From an uncultured Methylophaga sp. (GTDB taxonomy: Bacteria; Pseudomonadota; Gammaproteobacteria; Nitrosococcales; Methylophagaceae): a DNA stretch of 64,000 nt. The position numbers and the translations under genes were made by a program. A model generated the notes under the pieces. The model did not search any database. It was not told where the DNA came from and saw only the letters and a program-made list of their open reading frames with translations. Shown here piece by piece: positions 55,546-63,822 of the stretch (position 1 is the first letter of the stretch; each line of letters opens with the position of its first letter). The stretch lies in the NCBI RefSeq assembly GCF_947259025.1, contig NZ_CAMYKO010000005.1, forward strand, positions 682,001-746,000, given 5' to 3'.

Positions 55546-57309
55546 TCACTCTTTTTCCTTGTAGGGGTCCTGCAGAATCAGCAAAAGAGGTAGTAGTTGG
55601 TTTTGTTGCTTTTTAAAAACCTGGGCCAACACAAAGTTATGGTAAGCCTCTCTGTATTCAGGAAATTGTTTGATCGCCATCCTAATCATGTTTTGCGCCT
55701 CAAGCGGCTTGTTGTTCATCGCCAGCAAATAGGCATGGGTATAGGTTTCTACTCTACCCGGCCAGTTCTCAATGACTTGTTGGCTGATCGAGAGCTTGTC
55801 TTTTAATAGTTCTGGACGATTTGGTAACACGCGCACCAAAAAATTATCAGCAATGGGAGTAAAGACAGAACTCGCCCGCAATTCATATAGTTTATCTAGG
55901 TTCTGCTCTACCTCAGCCTGGGGCAGACCTTCCTCACGCAGTGAAGTCAATGTCGATTCCAATTCGTGATAACTGGTCTGCAGACTTCCCAGAGACCATG
56001 CAGAAAAGATGAAAATCACCAGGAAAAATACCGGGGCCAGATTAAAACGCAGTTGCAATGGTTTTTCAGAACCCAGTCCCAGCAGCAGGCTGGCAATACA
56101 GAGAAAAGTGGCATACCAGAGTGGGTACTCAAGCATGCTGTGAATACCAATAACAGACAAGAGCGCCAGTAACCACCAGCGTTCGGGGCTAAGGCTGTTG
56201 AAGAACTGCTCTCGGAACCAGTAGATGATACCGATAGTTAAAACCAGCGCCCCCAATATCCCTGTTTCAGCGAGAAGTTGCATAATCAGATTGTGGGCGT
56301 GGTGCCATAAGCCATCGAGGCCGGGATAGGCTTCGGTCACACTGAAGTTGTACCAGGGCAACTCTGCCCAGCCAGCTCCTAGCCATGGGTTTTGCTTGAA
56401 CATCTGCCAGGCCTGTTCAATCAGAATCAGACGACTGGATTCTGTACCCATGGTTTTAACCAGGCGTTCGGCTGGCATTGATGCGGGTTCCAGAAATGTC
56501 AGAAAGGGCACAAAAAGCTGAGCTGCAATAAATCCGGGTATTAACCAAAGCAGGTTAATTGGCTTGAGTGCAAGCTCATCTGATGACACTGTTATTCTTG
56601 CCAGCAGCCATCCTCCGACTGACAGTAGAGCAATATAGAGAATTGCCATACGTTGTCCGCCCTGAGCGAGCCCGATAAGTATAAGCGTACTAATTACTAA
56701 AAGTCCTGCTCGGCCTATTCGACCTGTCAAACCCAGGTACAGTAAAGATGCCAAGCCAAGCGCCAGATAATTGGAAAAGTGATTGACCTGCCCAATGTTG
56801 CCGGACTTACCATCCAGAACCCACTCTGCTAAGACACTCTCGTCAGGAATAAACTTTCCAGTAAAGAGTAAAACCATGATCACAGCGGCACCTGTCGCAA
56901 ATGACCAGGCAATGACCGGCACGATCTTCTCAAGACTCAATGAGTGCCGCATATTGGCACCCAACACAATAAGCAGTGCTGACAATCCCAGGTAGAGCAT
57001 CGCAATAAACTGATTTTGCCAATAATCAGGCATGCCCACTGCGATCTGTACGCCCAACAGCACCATCAGCAGCAACGGAACAAAAGTCATAACAGGTAAT
57101 TGAAACTGAGCCTGTCTGTTTTTGATTAGGAAAATGCTGGCAAACACTGCGAAAAACGCCGCCATCCACTCATTATAAAAGCTGGCAATTGGTGGCATAT
57201 GGTAGGGAGACAGAAACGGTATTAGGCACATCAATGCCAGAGCAGCAATACTGAAGTTACCGAGCAAGGAACGAGGTGATTGATTTGAATCTAGTTCTGT
57301 CGCTGACAT
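55546..57309 (-). CDS. O-antigen ligase / PglL-type glycan transferase (Wzy_C family)
   Basis: Large inner-membrane enzyme that passes lipid-linked glycans to LPS core or to pilin-like proteins. The 587-residue protein has about ten or more helices, a Wzy_C-like periplasmic region (NPWLGAGWAELPWYNFSVTE, LWHHAHNLIMQLLAETGILG) with the conserved histidines, and a soluble C-terminal part of about 150 residues. The HAHNLIMQLLAETG pattern and soluble tail favour the PglL/PilO protein-glycosylating branch. Its position just upstream of a pseudopilin cluster agrees, but WaaL-type function is not excluded. Confidence 0.78.
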   Translation of the reverse strand: MSATELDSNQSPRSLLGNFSIAALALMCLIPFLSPYHMPPIASFYNEWMAAFFAVFASIFLIKNRQAQFQLPVMTFVPLLLMVLLGVQIAVGMPDYWQNQFIAMLYLGLSALLIVLGANMRHSLSLEKIVPVIAWSFATGAAVIMVLLFTGKFIPDESVLAEWVLDGKSGNIGQVNHFSNYLALGLASLLYLGLTGRIGRAGLLVISTLILIGLAQGGQRMAILYIALLSVGGWLLARITVSSDELALKPINLLWLIPGFIAAQLFVPFLTFLEPASMPAERLVKTMGTESSRLILIEQAWQMFKQNPWLGAGWAELPWYNFSVTEAYPGLDGLWHHAHNLIMQLLAETGILGALVLTIGIIYWFREQFFNSLSPERWWLLALLSVIGIHSMLEYPLWYATFLCIASLLLGLGSEKPLQLRFNLAPVFFLVIFIFSAWSLGSLQTSYHELESTLTSLREEGLPQAEVEQNLDKLYELRASSVFTPIADNFLVRVLPNRPELLKDKLSISQQVIENWPGRVETYTHAYLLAMNNKPLEAQNMIRMAIKQFPEYREAYHNFVLAQVFKKQQNQLLPLLLILQDPYKEKE

Positions 57310-57374
57310 TGACCGAATCCCATTAATGAACTTGAAAATCAGTCAATCTTAGTGGGGCGCTTTCAATCACACAC

Positions 57375-57389
57375 TAGGAAAAAGTCCTG
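57375..57389. promoter_or_regulatory. Palindrome site c upstream of the glycan ligase gene
   Basis: TAGGAA-AAA-GTCCTG, an imperfect member of the family, starting 66 bases from the ligase ATG. On the reverse strand it is followed by six bases, a 17-base spacer and TAAGAT. Confidence 0.45.
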
Positions 57390-57472
57390 TTTTTGAATTA
57401 TCCAAATACAGGGGTTCTTGTGAATTGTGTGACCCAATTTGCTTTCTTGTTGAGAGGTGACGAGAAATAATT

Positions 57473-57487
57473 CGGGAATTTTTCCTA
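57473..57487. promoter_or_regulatory. Palindrome site d upstream of the RNA candidate
   Basis: CGGGAA-TTT-TTCCTA. On the forward strand it is followed by TATCCA, a 17-base spacer and AAGAAT at 57511-57516, the same geometry as sites b1 and c on the other strand. Confidence 0.48.
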
Positions 57488-57520
57488 TATCCACCGGGGA
57501 CATGTGAGTTAAGAATGGAC

Positions 57521-57630
57521 AGCGAGATTACTTAATAATCTCGCTTATTACTCGACTGTCATTATGACAGCCCCTTCGAGACCAAAATTAGGTTCTCAAC
57601 TGTGGGTGGTTTTCACCCACAGTATTTTTC
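57521..57630 (+). ncRNA. Candidate structured small RNA with intrinsic terminator
   Basis: A forward-strand stretch of about 110 bases made of consecutive hairpins. AGCGAGATTA-CTTAA-TAATCTCGCT is perfect over 10 bases. CTGTCA-TTA-TGACAG is enclosed by CTCGA/TCGAG. A third helix, ACTGTGGGTG with CACCCACAGT, is followed by ATTTTTCTT. A -10-like AAGAAT ends 4 bases upstream and palindrome d precedes it. No gene on this strand explains the terminator. A 46-codon frame begins inside it but lacks a ribosome site and crosses the terminator. Function is unknown; no known RNA family is recognised. Confidence 0.45.
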
Positions 57631-57634
57631 TTCT
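57599..57634 (+). terminator. Intrinsic terminator of the RNA candidate
   Basis: A perfect 10-base stem (ACTGTGGGTG / CACCCACAGT, loop GTTTT) followed by ATTTTTCTTCT. It acts on the forward strand only; the reverse-strand flank has no T-run. Confidence 0.8.
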
Positions 57635-57744
57635 GGCTTTGACATTTCCTATAGCCTGTTTTCACTCAATTGAGCTTGTCTTGGGTGACTTACACGACTT
57701 GTGATGTAAGACTCCTGCCCGGTTTCTTAAATAAGATCTGGGAC

Positions 57745-58178
57745 TGGATTGCCACGGCCTGCGGCCTCGCAATGACAGGGGATATGAAAATCAGCGTGGT
57801 TTGTCACTGCGAGGAACGGTAGTGACGCGGCAGTCCAGTCCGGTGTTTGGTTAAAACTCTGGGCTTGGGATAGACAACACTTACCTGTGACTGATTTAAG
57901 CTCTGGGCCTAGATTATTCGCCACATCCATGTGGCTCTCCCGCAGACGGGTTGCTTCGCAATTCAAAATCATTCCCGATGATTTTGTGCCACGGCCTTCG
58001 GCCTCGCAATGACGGGAGATATGAAAATCAGCGTGGTTTGTCACTGCGAGGAACGGGAGTGACGCGGCAGTCTAGTCCGGTGTTTGATTAACACTCTAGG
58101 CTTGGGATAGACAACACCTACCCGTGACTGATTTAAGCTCTGGGCCTGGATTGCCGCGGCCTTCGGCCTCGCAATGAC
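57745..58178. repeat. Second repeat family: alternating GTCATTGCGAGGCC-type units with a 137-base direct repeat
   Basis: Units A (GGATTGCCACGGCC...CTCGCAATGAC) at 57745, 57986 and 58147 alternate with inverted units B (TGTCACTGCGAGGAACGG...) at 57802-57838 and 58039-58075. Bases 57774-57910 and 58011-58147 are a direct repeat with only a few differences. The second A unit is split by about 70 bases rich in hairpins (GCCACAT-CC-ATGTGGC at 57920; AAAATCAT-TCCCG-ATGATTTT at 57965). Such units occur in many bacterial genomes. The reverse frame across them is not a gene. Confidence 0.85.
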
Positions 58179-58216
58179 TAGGGGGACGAGTACCTGCAGT
58201 GAAGACTGATTTAAGT

Positions 58217-58546
58217 CTAGAACATCCCCAACTGCAACTGCGCTGCTTCAGTCATCATGTCCTTGGTCCATTGTGGTTCCCAGACCAATTCGACATGGGC
58301 TTTTTTGACGCCGGGCACACCCATAACTCGGGACTCGACATCACCGGGAAAGGTCTGGGCGACCGGACAGCCGGGTGCCGTCAATGTCATATCAATGTGC
58401 ACATTACCGGAGTTGCTGATTTCAATATTGTAGATAAGCCCCAGCTCGTAAATATTGATGGGGATCTCCGGATCGTAAATGGTTTTCAGCACATCGATGA
58501 TGTTTTCTTTAAGTGCATCTGGGCTGGTTTGATATTGATCGTTCAT
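58217..58546 (-). CDS. sufT: SufT-type iron-sulfur assembly factor (MIP18/DUF59 family)
   Basis: Helps mature iron-sulfur proteins. The 109-residue single-domain protein has the family motifs DPEIPINIYELGLIY and TLTAPGCPVAQ, the latter with the conserved cysteine. A longer frame starts inside sufU, but the ATG at 58546 with AGGGCAGG upstream gives the right size and begins 13 bases after the sufU stop. Last gene of the SUF operon. PaaD-like phenylacetate proteins share the fold, but the context is clearly SUF. Confidence 0.9.
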   Translation of the reverse strand: MNDQYQTSPDALKENIIDVLKTIYDPEIPINIYELGLIYNIEISNSGNVHIDMTLTAPGCPVAQTFPGDVESRVMGVPGVKKAHVELVWEPQWTKDMMTEAAQLQLGMF

Positions 58547-58559
58547 AGTCCTGCCCTGC

Positions 58560-59006
58560 TTATTCTGTAGTAACCGAAATATCGTGTTCGTTGTCCATCG
58601 CCGCATGCACGGTGTGCCAGGACAAAGTGGCGCATTTGACGCGGGCCGGGAATTCCTTGACGCCGCCCAGTACTTCCAGCTTGCCGGCGAGTTCCGCGCC
58701 ACCGTCTTCGCCAGTCAGTGCTTTATGCACGTTGTCGTAGAGGGTTTCGGCCTCTTCCATGGTTTTGCCTTTGAGCATTTCGGTCATCAGTGAGGCCGAA
58801 GCCACTGAGATCGCACAGCCACTGCCCTGAAAGCTGACATCTTCAATGACGTCATCGTTGAGTTTGACGTAGACCACCAGTGCATCGCCGCATAACGGGT
58901 TATTGCCATGCGCCATATGATTGCAGTCTTCAATCTCGCGGAAGTTACGCGGATTTTTCTTGTGATCCAGAATCACTTGTTGATACAGATCGCGTAAATC
59001 ACTCAT
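58560..59006 (-). CDS. sufU: SufU-type iron-sulfur/sulfur-transfer protein (NifU/IscU family)
   Basis: Accepts sulfur from SufS and passes it to the SufBCD scaffold. The 148-residue protein keeps the zinc/sulfur ligands Cys39 and Asp41 (NNPLCGDAL), Cys64 (GSGCAIS) and Cys125 (VKCATLSW). An insertion of about 20 residues between the second and third cysteine (GEDGGAELAGKLEVLGG) distinguishes SufU from IscU. Its ATG overlaps the sufS stop by one base (TGATG). SufE and SufA are absent from the operon. Confidence 0.94.
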   Translation of the reverse strand: MSDLRDLYQQVILDHKKNPRNFREIEDCNHMAHGNNPLCGDALVVYVKLNDDVIEDVSFQGSGCAISVASASLMTEMLKGKTMEEAETLYDNVHKALTGEDGGAELAGKLEVLGGVKEFPARVKCATLSWHTVHAAMDNEHDISVTTE

Positions 59007-60265
59007 CAGGCAAACATCTCCTGTGTATTTTTAATGGCATCAACCAAAGCGGCCACTTCCTGCTCGGTGTTATAAAAAGCAAAGGAAGCACGCGCTGTGG
59101 CAGCGATGCCATAGAATTCCATCACCGGCTGCGCGCAGTGATGGCCGGCGCGGATAGCAACGCCCTGCTGATCGAAAATAGTACCAATATCATGCGGATG
59201 CACATCTTCAATCATAAATGACAAAACACTGGCCTTGTCTTTGGCTGTGCCGATAATGCTAACGCCGTCCAGTGCTTCCAGTTCGGCGGTAGCGATTTCC
59301 AGCAGGTGATGCTCATAAGCTGCCAGCTTATCGATGCCCAAAGACTGCATATAATCCACTGCCGCGCCCAGACCGACAGCACCAGCGATATGTGGTGTAC
59401 CGGCTTCGAACTTGTACGGCAACGTGTTGTATTCAGTGTGGCTGAAGCTGACTGCCAGAATCATATCTCCGCCGCCCTGATAGGGAGGCATTGCTTCCAA
59501 CAGTTCCTGCCTGCCATATAGTGCGCCAATGCCGGTAGGCGCGAACATTTTGTGGCCGGAAAACACATAAAAGTCACAGTCCAGATCCTGCACGTCGACT
59601 TGCAGGTGCGGGACAGCCTGAGCACCATCTATCAGAACCGGAATCGATTTAGCCTTGGCTTTGGTAATCATGTCCTTGATAGGGTTAACCGTGCCCAGAG
59701 CATTGGACACATGGCCAAGCGCCAAGATTTTGGTACGCTCATTGAGCAAATCATCCAGCCCGCTCAGATCGAGCTCACCGCTTTGAGTCATCGGGATGAC
59801 TTTGAGCTTGGCACCGGTCTGTTCACACACCATCTGCCAGGGCACGATATTGGCGTGATGCTCGGTGTGGCTAATCAGAATTTCATCGCCCGGCTTGATT
59901 TGTGGCCTTACAAAACTTTGCGCCACCAGGTTAATAGCCTCAGTTGCACCTCGGACAAAGACGATTTCCTTGTCCGATTTGGCGCCCATAAAGTCACGTA
60001 CTTTGCTACGCGCGCCTTCGTAGGCATCAGTCGCACGCTGACTCAGCTTGTGCACACCACGGTGAATATTGGCGTTGTCATGACGATAAAAGGCATCGAC
60101 CGCTTCAATCACCTGAACCGGTTTCTGGCTACTGGCAGCATTATCCAGATACGCCAGCGGATGACCATTGACCTCCTGGTTAAGCACCGGAAAGTCACGT
60201 CTGATGGCAGCAATATCAAAATCGCTGAACGACTCGGCCATGGTTTGTAATTCGGTTTGTGTCAT
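59006..60265 (-). CDS. sufS: Cysteine desulfurase SufS
   Basis: PLP enzyme that removes sulfur from cysteine for cluster assembly. The 419-residue group II desulfurase shows HTEHHANIVPWQM, the PLP lysine in FSGHKMFAPTGIGALYG and the catalytic cysteine in RAGHHCAQP. RGATEAINLVAQSF is also typical. It starts 5 bases after sufD ends and is coupled to sufU. Confidence 0.97.
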   Translation of the reverse strand: MTQTELQTMAESFSDFDIAAIRRDFPVLNQEVNGHPLAYLDNAASSQKPVQVIEAVDAFYRHDNANIHRGVHKLSQRATDAYEGARSKVRDFMGAKSDKEIVFVRGATEAINLVAQSFVRPQIKPGDEILISHTEHHANIVPWQMVCEQTGAKLKVIPMTQSGELDLSGLDDLLNERTKILALGHVSNALGTVNPIKDMITKAKAKSIPVLIDGAQAVPHLQVDVQDLDCDFYVFSGHKMFAPTGIGALYGRQELLEAMPPYQGGGDMILAVSFSHTEYNTLPYKFEAGTPHIAGAVGLGAAVDYMQSLGIDKLAAYEHHLLEIATAELEALDGVSIIGTAKDKASVLSFMIEDVHPHDIGTIFDQQGVAIRAGHHCAQPVMEFYGIAATARASFAFYNTEQEVAALVDAIKNTQEMFA

Positions 60266-60269
60266 GCAA

Positions 60270-61571
60270 TCACGCCCCTTTCGGTAATCGTTTCTCTATC
60301 ACATTGGACAGGCCCTGACGGATAGGTTCTGACTTGATCCGCTGCAAAACATCCACCGCAAAGGCATAAGTCAGCAAACTGCGGGCTGCCGTCTCATCCA
60401 GACCACGGGCACGCAGGAAGAACAGCTGTTGCTGATCGATCTGTCCGACTGTGCTGCCGTGAGCACATTTGACATCATCGGCGTAGATTTCCAGTTCCGG
60501 CTTGGTGTCGATTTCACTGCTGCGTGACAGCAGCAGGTTTTTATTGCTCTGACTGGAGTCGGTCTTCTGCGCATCCTGATGCACAAACACCTTGCCGTTA
60601 AATACTGCATGGCTTTTGCCGTCAAGCACGCCTTTATAAACTTCATCACTGGTGGTGTTGGGCACCGCATGATCGATACGGGTATGGTTATCGACATGCT
60701 GATCGCCGGTCACCAGATACAGGCCGTCCAGCGTTACATGGGACTGCTCGCCCAGCAACTGGCTGTGAATATCATTGCGTGCCAGCTTACTGCCCAGTGA
60801 AATGTTATTGGTGTGCCACTGACTACCTTCAGCCTGTTTAGAGGCCAGCGTAGCAATGTGATAGTGACCCAGTGATTCATGCTGCAACTTGAAGTGATTC
60901 AGGCTGGCATTGTCAGCCAGGTTCACTTCAGTCACCACATTGGTAAAGCCCTGAGTTTCGCCAACACTGACATAGTTTTCAACCAGCGTGGCTTTAGCAC
61001 CCGTTTCCAGGTGAACCAGGTGACGCAGATGACTGGCCAATCTGTCATTATCAGCCGTGCTGATCACCAGCAATTCAATCGTCTTGGTGATGCTGTTATC
61101 GGCCGCGACATGAATATAAGCGCCATCCTGCATCAACATAGTATTGAGGGCATTAAGCCCCGGCTTATCCAGATCGATTTGCTGACCCAGCAGCTTTTCG
61201 GCCTGATCCCAGGCTTCAGCCATTGGTTTGATGGTGAGTCCGCTTTCAAGGCCTTCAATATTCGACAACTCGGCATTAAAGCGGCCATCCACAATCACGA
61301 CGCGATAGGCATCTTCCAGCACTGCCGCATCAGCGACTTCGCTGGCTTGCAGTGTTGAAGCTTTAGCATCATGGGTGAAGCCTTCACGACTCAGTTGCCA
61401 CAGCGAGGTGTATTTCCAGTCCTCTACCTTTTTAGCAGGCAGGCCCTGACGTTCAAACAGGCCCAGTGCCTGCTGGCGTAACTGCGTTAACCAGTCGAGT
61501 CCGGCACCCGGCAAGCTGACGGTTTTCGCCACCTCGCTGAAAGGGGTTGTGATCTCGGTTAACTGTTTCAT
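60270..61571 (-). CDS. sufD: Fe-S assembly scaffold subunit SufD
   Basis: Forms the SufBC2D scaffold with SufB and SufC. The 433-residue protein has a helical N-domain ([18 protein letters not shown]) and a long right-handed beta-helix. The C-terminal signature [20 protein letters not shown], followed by [18 protein letters not shown], includes the conserved Cys-Ala-His. Its start overlaps the sufC stop as ATGA. Confidence 0.97.
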   Translation of the reverse strand: MKQLTEITTPFSEVAKTVSLPGAGLDWLTQLRQQALGLFERQGLPAKKVEDWKYTSLWQLSREGFTHDAKASTLQASEVADAAVLEDAYRVVIVDGRFNAELSNIEGLESGLTIKPMAEAWDQAEKLLGQQIDLDKPGLNALNTMLMQDGAYIHVAADNSITKTIELLVISTADNDRLASHLRHLVHLETGAKATLVENYVSVGETQGFTNVVTEVNLADNASLNHFKLQHESLGHYHIATLASKQAEGSQWHTNNISLGSKLARNDIHSQLLGEQSHVTLDGLYLVTGDQHVDNHTRIDHAVPNTTSDEVYKGVLDGKSHAVFNGKVFVHQDAQKTDSSQSNKNLLLSRSSEIDTKPELEIYADDVKCAHGSTVGQIDQQQLFFLRARGLDETAARSLLTYAFAVDVLQRIKSEPIRQGLSNVIEKRLPKGA

Positions 61572-62329
61572 GCTGTCTGACCTTCCGGTGCGTCATGGAC
61601 CCAGCTGTAACCGGATTTCTCCAGTTCCTTGGCCAGTTCCTTGTCACCGGATTTAACGATTTTGCCTTCCGACAGAACGTGAACGAAGTCGGGCACGATA
61701 TGATCCAGCAGACGCTGGTAGTGCGTGATCATCACAATCGAACGATCTTCCGCACGCAACGCGTTGACGCCTTCTGCCACGGTTCTCAGAGCGTCGATGT
61801 CCAGACCAGAGTCAGTTTCGTCCAGAATGGCCAAAGCCGGTTCCAGCACCGCCATTTGCAGGATCTCGTTGCGTTTTTTCTCACCGCCGGAGAAGCCTTC
61901 GTTGACGTTACGGTGCAGGAACTGCTCGTCCATTTTCACCAGTTTCATCCGCTCACGCACCAAGTTAAGGAAGTCAATAGCATCAACTTCATCCTGACCG
62001 TTGTATTTGCGAACCGCATTCAAGGCAGCTTTGAGCAGGTAAATATTGCTGACACCGGGAATTTCCACCGGATACTGGAATGCCAGGAACACGCCGCGCT
62101 GGGCACGTTCTTCCGGCTCCAGCTCCATCAGGTTTTCACCTTTATAAATGATTTCACCCTGCGTCACTTCATAGCCATCACGGCCAGCCAAAACGTTGGA
62201 CAGGGTGCTTTTACCCGCACCGTTGGGGCCCATAATCGCGTGGACTTCACCGGGATTCACTGTCATGTTGATGCCGCGGAGGATCTCTTTGCCCCCTACG
62301 CTGGCATGCAGGTTTTTAATCTCTAACAT
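61568..62329 (-). CDS. sufC: Fe-S assembly ATPase SufC
   Basis: ABC-type ATPase of the SufBC2D complex, soluble. The 253-residue protein has Walker [17 protein letters not shown], the signature [14 protein letters not shown] and Walker [18 protein letters not shown], with the SufC-specific residues around [15 protein letters not shown]. Length and motifs are standard. Confidence 0.98.
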   Translation of the reverse strand: MLEIKNLHASVGGKEILRGINMTVNPGEVHAIMGPNGAGKSTLSNVLAGRDGYEVTQGEIIYKGENLMELEPEERAQRGVFLAFQYPVEIPGVSNIYLLKAALNAVRKYNGQDEVDAIDFLNLVRERMKLVKMDEQFLHRNVNEGFSGGEKKRNEILQMAVLEPALAILDETDSGLDIDALRTVAEGVNALRAEDRSIVMITHYQRLLDHIVPDFVHVLSEGKIVKSGDKELAKELEKSGYSWVHDAPEGQTA

Positions 62330-62373
62330 ATCTATTCTCTAATCTCTGAAATCCTAATCGGGTCTCGGTGGGT

Positions 62374-63822
62374 TTAACCGACCGAGCCTTCCAATGACAA
62401 ACCAAGCAGGTTCTGGGCTTCTACCGCAAACTCCATCGGCAGCTCGCGAATCACCTCTTTACAAAAACCATTAACAATCATTGATACCGCATCCTCGGTA
62501 TCCAGACCCCGTTGTTTACAGTAGAACAACTGGTCTTCACTGATTTTGGAGGTGGAAGCCTCATGCTCAACCTGTGCTGTCGGGTTTTTCACTTCAATGT
62601 ACGGGAAGGTGTGAGCACCACATTTGTCGCCCATCAGCAGCGAGTCACATTCAGTATAGTTACGGGCGTTTTCCGCTTTCGGCGTGACCCTGACCAGACC
62701 GCGATAAGCGTTCTGTGAACGACCGGCTGAAATACCCTTGGAAATGATGGTCGAGCTGGTGTTTTTACCCAGGTGGATCATCTTGGTACCGGTATCGGCC
62801 TGTTGCATGTTGTTGGTGACCGCAACCGAGTAGAACTCACCGACCGAGTTATCACCCTGCAGGACCACACTCGGATATTTCCAGGTGATGGCTGAACCGG
62901 TTTCTACCTGAGTCCAGGACACTTTGGATGACTCACCGCGGCAGGCTGCGCGTTTGGTCACAAAGTTGTAAATGCCACCTTTGCCGTTTTCATCACCGGG
63001 GTACCAGTTCTGAACGGTTGAATATTTAATTTCAGCGCGATCATTAGCAACCAGCTCCACCACCGCGGCGTGCAGTTGGTTTTCATCACGCATCGGCGCG
63101 GTACAGCCTTCGAGGTAACTGACATACGCGTCATCATCGGCAATAATCAGGGTACGTTCGAACTGACCGGTATTGGCGGCGTTGATACGGAAATAAGTCG
63201 ACAACTCCATCGGGCAACGTACGCCCTTAGGAATGTAGACAAACGAACCGTCACTGAATACCGCTGAGTTCAATGCCGCGTAGTAGTTATCTTTGTAAGG
63301 CACGACGCTGCCAATGTACTGTTCAACCAGCTCCGGGTGCTCATGAACAGCCTGAGAGATAGGCATAAAGATAATGCCCTCTTCTGCCAGTTTGTCCTGG
63401 AAGGTGCTGGCAACAGAAACACTATCGAATACCGCATCCACGGCAACACCGGCCAGGCGGGCACGTTCGTCGAGTGGCACGCCCAGTTTTTCGTAGGTTT
63501 TCAGCAGTTCCGGATCGACTTCGTCCAGGCTTTTTGGTGCATCGTCTTTTTTCTTGGGCGCTGAATAGTAGCTGATATCCTGGTAGTTAATCGCCGGATA
63601 GTGCACGTGGGCCCATTCCGGGGTTTCCATGGTCAGCCAGTGGCGATAGGCCTTAAGGCGCCATTCCAGCATAAACTCAGGCTCGCCCTTGATACGGGAG
63701 ATTTCACGAACGACATCTTCACTGAGACCGGGTGGCAGGCTGTCTGCCTCAATATCGGTAACAAAACCGGCCTTGTATTCTTTCTGTGTAATCGATTCAA
63801 GTTGTTGACTTTCATCAGTCAT
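62374..63822 (-). CDS. sufB: Fe-S assembly scaffold subunit SufB
   Basis: Core scaffold on which clusters are built. The 482-residue protein shows [15 protein letters not shown] at the start, [19 protein letters not shown], the beta-helix, [20 protein letters not shown] and the C-terminal [20 protein letters not shown]. The chosen ATG has GGTGAG 4 bases upstream and overlaps the end of sufR by 8 bases; two ATGs further upstream are possible but fit less well. Confidence 0.97.
   Translation of the reverse strand: MTDESQQLESITQKEYKAGFVTDIEADSLPPGLSEDVVREISRIKGEPEFMLEWRLKAYRHWLTMETPEWAHVHYPAINYQDISYYSAPKKKDDAPKSLDEVDPELLKTYEKLGVPLDERARLAGVAVDAVFDSVSVASTFQDKLAEEGIIFMPISQAVHEHPELVEQYIGSVVPYKDNYYAALNSAVFSDGSFVYIPKGVRCPMELSTYFRINAANTGQFERTLIIADDDAYVSYLEGCTAPMRDENQLHAAVVELVANDRAEIKYSTVQNWYPGDENGKGGIYNFVTKRAACRGESSKVSWTQVETGSAITWKYPSVVLQGDNSVGEFYSVAVTNNMQQADTGTKMIHLGKNTSSTIISKGISAGRSQNAYRGLVRVTPKAENARNYTECDSLLMGDKCGAHTFPYIEVKNPTAQVEHEASTSKISEDQLFYCKQRGLDTEDAVSMIVNGFCKEVIRELPMEFAVEAQNLLGLSLEGSVG

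Noticed and set aside
57564-57704. A 46-codon forward frame with a hydrophobic middle, inside the RNA candidate
   Set aside because: No ribosome site, and it runs through a strong intrinsic terminator; a small membrane protein is less likely than a non-coding RNA.
57727-58044. A 105-codon reverse frame downstream of the SUF operon
   Set aside because: Generated by the second repeat family (HCEAEGRG, HCEAAGRG); no start signals.
57745-58178. CRISPR array impression from regularly spaced repeats
   Set aside because: Units alternate in direction, spacers are themselves repeated, unit lengths vary and no cas gene is present.
58547-58702. A 52-codon N-terminal extension of sufT
   Set aside because: It lies within sufU in another frame; the internal ATG with a ribosome site gives the family's normal size.
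61595-62326. A 243-codon forward frame opposite sufC
   Set aside because: Fully antisense to an unmistakable ABC ATPase gene and lacking a ribosome site or recognisable features.
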